Of a stretch of 8,704 nt of DNA, positions 6,076 through 8,704 are shown in pieces. The position numbers were made by a program, and so were the translations under genes. Source of the stretch: Desulfobacteraceae bacterium (GTDB lineage: Bacteria; Desulfobacterota; Desulfobacteria; Desulfobacterales; Desulfobacteraceae). Each line of letters opens with the position of its first letter. Positions within the stretch are counted from its first letter, which is position 1. The stretch spans positions 1-8,704 of the forward strand of contig JAABSK010000101.1 in the NCBI GenBank assembly GCA_011390435.1, read 5' to 3'. A model generated the notes under the pieces. The model was not told the origin of the DNA. It was given only the letters and a program-made list of their open reading frames with translations, and ran no database searches.

Positions 6076-6405
6076 TTAAAATAATTTTTCAGGAGGGCGT
6101 CTTTCCGGAACATAGCTGGATTCGATTTCATTGTTGAGCAGTGCTGCGGAAACATACAGACCGCAAAAACATGCCCCGTATTCTTCCAGATCCGGAGCCC
6201 GGTATACACAGGGGCAGATAATGTCTTTATCTTTTTCCCTGTCATTACAGGCCAGCCGGCAGGGACAGGCCATATACCCGTAACGGTCCTTGTTTTTCAG
6301 CAAGGATTCCAGAAGCTCGAACACCAGATCTTTGTCCTTATTGAAATAGATGCCCTTGGCTTCCTGAGATTTTTTCAGTGCATTGTAGAGTTGTTCAATT
6401 TTCAT
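6076..6405 (-). CDS. ferredoxin:thioredoxin/glutaredoxin reductase-like catalytic Fe-S protein
   Basis: A 109-residue protein of the FTR catalytic-subunit family, in which a [4Fe-4S] cluster next to a disulfide lets one-electron ferredoxin reduce a two-electron protein disulfide. The cysteine motifs are CPC 47-49, CPC 64-66 and CFC 79-81. By alignment with the plant-type enzyme, Cys47, 64, 66 and 79 bind the cluster, and Cys49 and Cys81 form the redox disulfide. Spacings (14 and 12 residues) differ from the plant-type 16 and 8. The histidine of the last CHC motif is Phe80, and there is an additional Cys53. No variable subunit gene is present. ATG 6405 is preferred over TTG 6411 because GGGGA (6416-6412) is 6 bases upstream. 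The gene starts inside the end of the glutaredoxin gene (11-base overlap), implying translational coupling and a direct partnership. Confidence 0.87.
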   Translation of the reverse strand: MKIEQLYNALKKSQEAKGIYFNKDKDLVFELLESLLKNKDRYGYMACPCRLACNDREKDKDIICPCVYRAPDLEEYGACFCGLYVSAALLNNEIESSYVPERRPPEKLF

Positions 6406-6664
6406 TTTCAATCCCCAGAGCCTCCTTTATCTGTTTTTCTTTATATCCGACAATAACAATGTCATTGATTTTAATGGTGGGAAACGAACAGCGGGGATTC
6501 AAGGCTTTGATGTCTTCTAATATGGCTTTTCTCTCCTCGCCTTCCAGATCATCCACCTGAATATATTCATATTCAATATTGCATTCTGATAGAAGTTTCC
6601 GGGTGGACTTGCAATGGCTGCAGGTACTTAATGCATAGAGTGTCGTGGATTTATCCGTTGCCAT
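6395..6664 (-). CDS. glutaredoxin-family thiol-disulfide protein (CSHC active site)
   Basis: An 89-residue single-domain thioredoxin-fold protein. The active site CSHC is at Cys15-Cys18, after a TTLYALST strand. The cis-proline motif is CSFPTI, and a VIVGYKEKQIKEAL segment replaces the usual GG-x-D element that helps bind glutathione. The absence of that element, with the FTR-like gene overlapping it, suggests that electrons come from the Fe-S reductase rather than glutathione. The additional cysteines Cys28 and the one just before FPTI are not part of the classical active site. AAAGGAGG at 6670-6677 with 5-base spacing sets ATG 6664. It is the first gene of the four-gene minus-strand operon. 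Confidence 0.87.
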   Translation of the reverse strand: MATDKSTTLYALSTCSHCKSTRKLLSECNIEYEYIQVDDLEGEERKAILEDIKALNPRCSFPTIKINDIVIVGYKEKQIKEALGIENEN

Positions 6665-6736
6665 TCATGCCTCCTTTGGTGCATGGGTTATTTAAACAGT
6701 CGTCGATATTTCGAGGCGCAATTGGTCTTGGGCCTG

Positions 6737-6757
6737 TTGCACATGGTGCATTGCACA
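6737..6757. repeat. 7-base iteron-like array TTGCACA / TGGTGCA / TTGCACA
   Basis: TTGCACA occurs at 6737-6743 and again at 6751-6757. The intervening 7 bases, TGGTGCA, are near-related in both direct and inverted sense. The array sits at the predicted start of transcription of the glutaredoxin operon, so it may be an operator. It is short enough to be chance. Confidence 0.4.
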
Positions 6758-6758
6758 A

Positions 6759-6787
6759 TTTATGCCATATTTATATCGCGAATGCAA
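6759..6787 (-). promoter_or_regulatory. candidate promoter of the glutaredoxin-FTR-citrate synthase operon
   Basis: On the minus strand TTGCAT (6787-6782) and CATAAA (6764-6759) are 17 bases apart. The start would fall near 6752, inside the 7-base repeat array, and give a leader of about 88 bases. By-eye consensus match only. Confidence 0.35.
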
Positions 6788-6886
6788 TTGTCCACCAGTC
6801 TATTTTATGAATGGTTTTCAGGCAAGGAAAATCTATTGTTTGTTTTTTTCCGGTGGCTTGAATCTTGCTGAACCTTCCATCATCGA

Positions 6887-6904
6887 CAGATAGGATTTTA
6901 TCTG
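6887..6904. repeat. 6-bp inverted repeat, operator-like
   Basis: CAGATA (6887-6892), six-base spacer GGATTT, TATCTG (6899-6904). It lies about 113 bases before the rubredoxin-FMN gene. No T-run follows, so a protein site is more likely than a terminator; chance is possible. Confidence 0.3.
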
Positions 6905-7000
6905 AACAGGCTGAATGCGACATCTTCTTTCCCTGTGGCTTTTGAATACTGCTTTTCTAAACATTAAAGGGGTGGTATCTTTTGCTATATTTGAATTCAA

Positions 7001-7010
7001 AAAAAGGAGA
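7001..7010 (+). promoter_or_regulatory. ribosome binding site that fixes the rubredoxin-FMN gene start
   Basis: AAAAAGGAGA at 7001-7010 is 6 bases before ATG 7017, and the rubredoxin fold begins right there. The frame is open upstream to an ATG at 6915, but that extension has no ribosome site or domain match. Confidence 0.75.
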
Positions 7011-7016
7011 AAACCC

Positions 7017-8177
7017 ATGACGCAATGGTATTGCTCGATCTGTCACCACAAAACAGAGATGGATCATAAACCTGATAATTGTCCGGACTGCCATGCTGAT
7101 GAGCGGATGATCATGGAAGATCAACAGCGTCCTGACTCCCTTGAACAGGTGAGAGATCTGGCCAGAAAAAAACTCAAAGGTATCTGCGCGGTGTACCCTT
7201 CGTGTGACGGCAGTCTTGATAAAATCTGCCAGAAGGAAGCTTATGGCAAGCCCATCGGACTTGGTGGTGCCGGCCAGGGCAGGTCTTTTCGATCCAATGT
7301 CCAATCTCTGGAAGCAATACAGTTCAACATGTCGGTCCTTGGAGACCATTTTGAGCCGGACACTTCCTGTTCATTCCTGGGAATGGACCTTGCATTTCCA
7401 GTGCTGTCTTCATCCACTGCAGGAGCCCGAAACTATAACGATGCCATTGATGAAACTCAATTCTGCAAAGCGGTTTTAAATGGATCCAGAGAAGCAGGCA
7501 CCATTGGGCTGCGGGGCGATACCTGGTTTTACACACCCGACGATAATCCATCGTTAAACGCCCTGGCAGACTGCCAGGGATATGGGATTCCCATTTTCAA
7601 ACCCAGGTCCCAGGATGTGCTCAAAACATTGATCGAAAAGGCGGAAGAATTGAACTGCAAGGCTGTTGGAGTGGATCTGGACGGATGTGGATCAACCATT
7701 ATGGCCCGCCACGGACAGCCGGTTTTTAAAAAAAGCCGGAAAGATATCCGTGAACTGGTTGCGTTTACACAACTTCCGTTTATTGCCAAAGGGATCATGC
7801 GGGTGGACGAGGCACAGCAGTGTGCAGATGCCGGAGTTGCCGTGGTTGCGGTTTCCAATCATGGCGGGCGGGTTCTGGATGCAACTCCGGGTGTTGCCAC
7901 TGTGCTGCCCATGATTCGAAAACAGTTGGGTAAATCTGTACTCATCACAGCTGACGGTGGTGTCCGGACCGGATATGACGTTTTGAAGATGCTGGCTCTG
8001 GGGGCTGATGCTGTGCTGCTGGGCCGTGATATCATTCGTGCGGCAGTGGGAGCCGGTACCTTTGGAGTAAAGCTGCACCTGGAACATATTCAGCAGACAT
8101 TAAAAAAAGCCATGTTTATGACAGGGACAAAGACAGTTAAAACGATCGATTCCAGTATTTTATTTCATCAAAAATAA
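7017..8177 (+). CDS. rubredoxin-fused FMN-dependent alpha-hydroxy-acid dehydrogenase
   Basis: A 386-residue soluble protein. Residues 1-35 are a rubredoxin-like module with Cys6, Cys9, Cys22 and Cys25. A Cys-containing linker (ICAVYPSCDG, then ICQKEA and GLGGAGQG) leads to an FMN TIM barrel of the lactate/glycolate oxidase family. Barrel signatures are AKG with Lys258, SNHGGRVLD with the catalytic base His282, ADGGVRTG with Asp313 and Arg317, and LGADAVLLGRD. The enzyme should oxidise a 2-hydroxy acid such as lactate or glycolate and reduce FMN. The attached iron site offers a built-in one-electron outlet, suiting an anaerobe that avoids making peroxide. The substrate is not readable. It is followed 16 bases later by flavodoxin, a plausible acceptor, and diverges from the glutaredoxin operon. 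Confidence 0.88.
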   Translation: MTQWYCSICHHKTEMDHKPDNCPDCHADERMIMEDQQRPDSLEQVRDLARKKLKGICAVYPSCDGSLDKICQKEAYGKPIGLGGAGQGRSFRSNVQSLEAIQFNMSVLGDHFEPDTSCSFLGMDLAFPVLSSSTAGARNYNDAIDETQFCKAVLNGSREAGTIGLRGDTWFYTPDDNPSLNALADCQGYGIPIFKPRSQDVLKTLIEKAEELNCKAVGVDLDGCGSTIMARHGQPVFKKSRKDIRELVAFTQLPFIAKGIMRVDEAQQCADAGVAVVAVSNHGGRVLDATPGVATVLPMIRKQLGKSVLITADGGVRTGYDVLKMLALGADAVLLGRDIIRAAVGAGTFGVKLHLEHIQQTLKKAMFMTGTKTVKTIDSSILFHQK

Positions 8178-8193
8178 TTCATGAGGAGGAAAC

Positions 8194-8634
8194 ATGGGGA
8201 ACGTATTGATTGCCTATGCAACACGGACGGATGAAACCAAGGGGATTGCCCTGCTGATTGCCGAAGGTGTCCGTATTTCAGGGCATGAAGCAGACGTGAA
8301 AACGACCATGGAGATCAAGAGTGAAGATGATGTCAAAGGGTATGATGCGTATATTTTCGGTTCTCCTACCTACCACGGAGAAATGATAACGGGCATGAAG
8401 CAGACGTTGTTTATTGCAGAGCGTGCAGGACTTAAGGACAAACCCGGCGGGGCGTTTGGCGCGTATGGGTGGAGTGGAGAAGCGCCGGAAAGAATTTATG
8501 AAACCATGAAACATATTTATGGTATGAAAATGGTGTCAGGGCCCTTGATGCTCAAATCCAGCCGGATAGAAGGCGCAATCAAAGCAGCACAGGCCTATGG
8601 AAAGGATGTTGCCGGCCTGATTGGGAAAAAATGA
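8194..8634 (+). CDS. flavodoxin (short-chain, FprA-FMN-domain-like)
   Basis: A 146-residue cytoplasmic FMN electron carrier. The N-terminal strand NVLIAYAT is followed by the phosphate loop TRTDET (10-15), a T-x-T-x-x-T loop in which the common glycine is replaced by Asp13. FGSPTYHGEM (55-64) and GAYGWSGE (89-96) are the two flavin-contact loops, of the type found in flavodoxins and in the FMN domain of flavodiiron proteins. There is no diiron domain, so this is a free carrier. AGGAGG at 8184-8189, 4 bases before ATG 8194, is a strong ribosome site. The gene follows the rubredoxin-FMN gene by 16 bases and precedes a TrxC-like gene by one base, so the three are one operon. Confidence 0.9.
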   Translation: MGNVLIAYATRTDETKGIALLIAEGVRISGHEADVKTTMEIKSEDDVKGYDAYIFGSPTYHGEMITGMKQTLFIAERAGLKDKPGGAFGAYGWSGEAPERIYETMKHIYGMKMVSGPLMLKSSRIEGAIKAAQAYGKDVAGLIGKK

Positions 8635-8635
8635 T

Positions 8636-8704
8636 ATGGAAACCAACACCATCATTCTTGCCTGCTCCGGGTGCGGGACCAGAAACAGGATCCCGCACTC
8701 CAGA
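8636..8704 (+). CDS. trxC: TrxC-type thioredoxin 2, N-terminus only (runs off right edge)
   Basis: Only 23 codons are visible, starting at ATG 8636, one base after the flavodoxin stop. They contain a C-x-x-C pair (Cys10 and Cys13) followed by GTRNRIPHSR. The pattern C-x2-C-x3-N-R-I-P-x2-R matches the N-terminal zinc-binding extension of thioredoxin 2, a zinc-ribbon thioredoxin linked to oxidative stress in many bacteria. The second zinc CxxC and the WCGPC active site would lie beyond the window. Near-abutting genes suggest translational coupling. No strong ribosome site is seen; the GGGAAAAAA run inside the flavodoxin end may serve. Confidence 0.7.
   Translation, partial: METNTIILACSGCGTRNRIPHSR

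Larger units (their letters stand above)
6678..7016. other. 339-base divergent intergenic control region
   Basis: This gap separates two outward-facing redox operons. It contains a short iteron-like array (6737-6757), a minus-strand promoter candidate (6759-6787), a 6-bp inverted repeat (6887-6904), and the ribosome site of the plus-strand gene (7001-7010). Weak coding potential is present but no supported gene. No tRNA, riboswitch or mobile-element end was recognised. The plus-strand promoter could not be placed. Confidence 0.6.

Noticed and set aside
6406..6411. TTG start for the FTR-like gene
   Set aside because: It would add only two residues; ATG 6405 has better spacing from GGGGA.
6683..6871. 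62-codon hydrophobic plus-strand frame in the divergent intergenic region
   Set aside because: There is no ribosome site before ATG 6683, no family resemblance, and it overlaps the likely promoter of the opposite operon.
6973..6985. Sigma-54-like promoter (TGG followed by TTTTGC)
   Set aside because: Only 8 bases separate the GG and GC elements instead of the required 10.
6915..7016. N-terminal extension of the rubredoxin-FMN gene from ATG 6915
   Set aside because: A strong ribosome site lies at 7001-7010 inside the extension and the rubredoxin fold begins at 7017.

Overview
The window carries twelve protein genes, ten complete and one cut at each edge. No RNA gene, CRISPR array or insertion sequence was recognised. 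The gene content points to an anaerobic or micro-aerotolerant bacterium. It has two rubredoxin-domain fusions, a rubrerythrin-like diiron protein, a ferredoxin:thioredoxin reductase (FTR)-type Fe-S protein, a flavodoxin and an ADP-forming acyl-CoA synthetase subunit. A sulfate reducer of the Desulfobacterota (Desulfobacteraceae-like) is the most likely source, but that is an inference from gene content, not from a marker gene.

Layout. Positions 1-174 (minus) hold the first 58 codons of a PAS-domain signalling protein. A divergent plus-strand series follows: a TIGR01777-family nucleotide-sugar-epimerase-like protein (302-1207), a rubrerythrin-like ferritin-fold protein (1359-1826) ending in a G9-stemmed terminator, an orphan alpha subunit of ADP-forming acetate-CoA ligase (1966-3336) and exonuclease III (3411-4202). 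Converging on these from the right is a minus-strand operon, transcribed 6664 to 4210: glutaredoxin, FTR-like catalytic protein (start overlapping the glutaredoxin stop), Si-type citrate synthase, and a rubredoxin-DUF2231 membrane protein. A 339-base divergent intergenic region (6678-7016) separates this operon from a plus-strand series: a rubredoxin-FMN alpha-hydroxy-acid-oxidase-like protein (7017-8177), a flavodoxin (8194-8634) and the first 23 codons of a TrxC-type thioredoxin (8636 to the edge).

How the genes may work together. Positions 4210-8704 read as a thiol and one-electron redox module arranged around one divergent control region. Reduced ferredoxin could pass electrons through the Fe-S disulfide reductase to glutaredoxin. 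The two rubredoxin domains could wire a membrane protein and a flavoenzyme to the same low-potential pool, with flavodoxin and thioredoxin as extra carriers. The relay has no visible NADPH or glutathione enzyme. The citrate synthase inside it is unexpected. The diiron protein and exonuclease III on the left fit the same theme of surviving oxygen exposure. The sequence supports the domain calls well; the joint pathway is inference.
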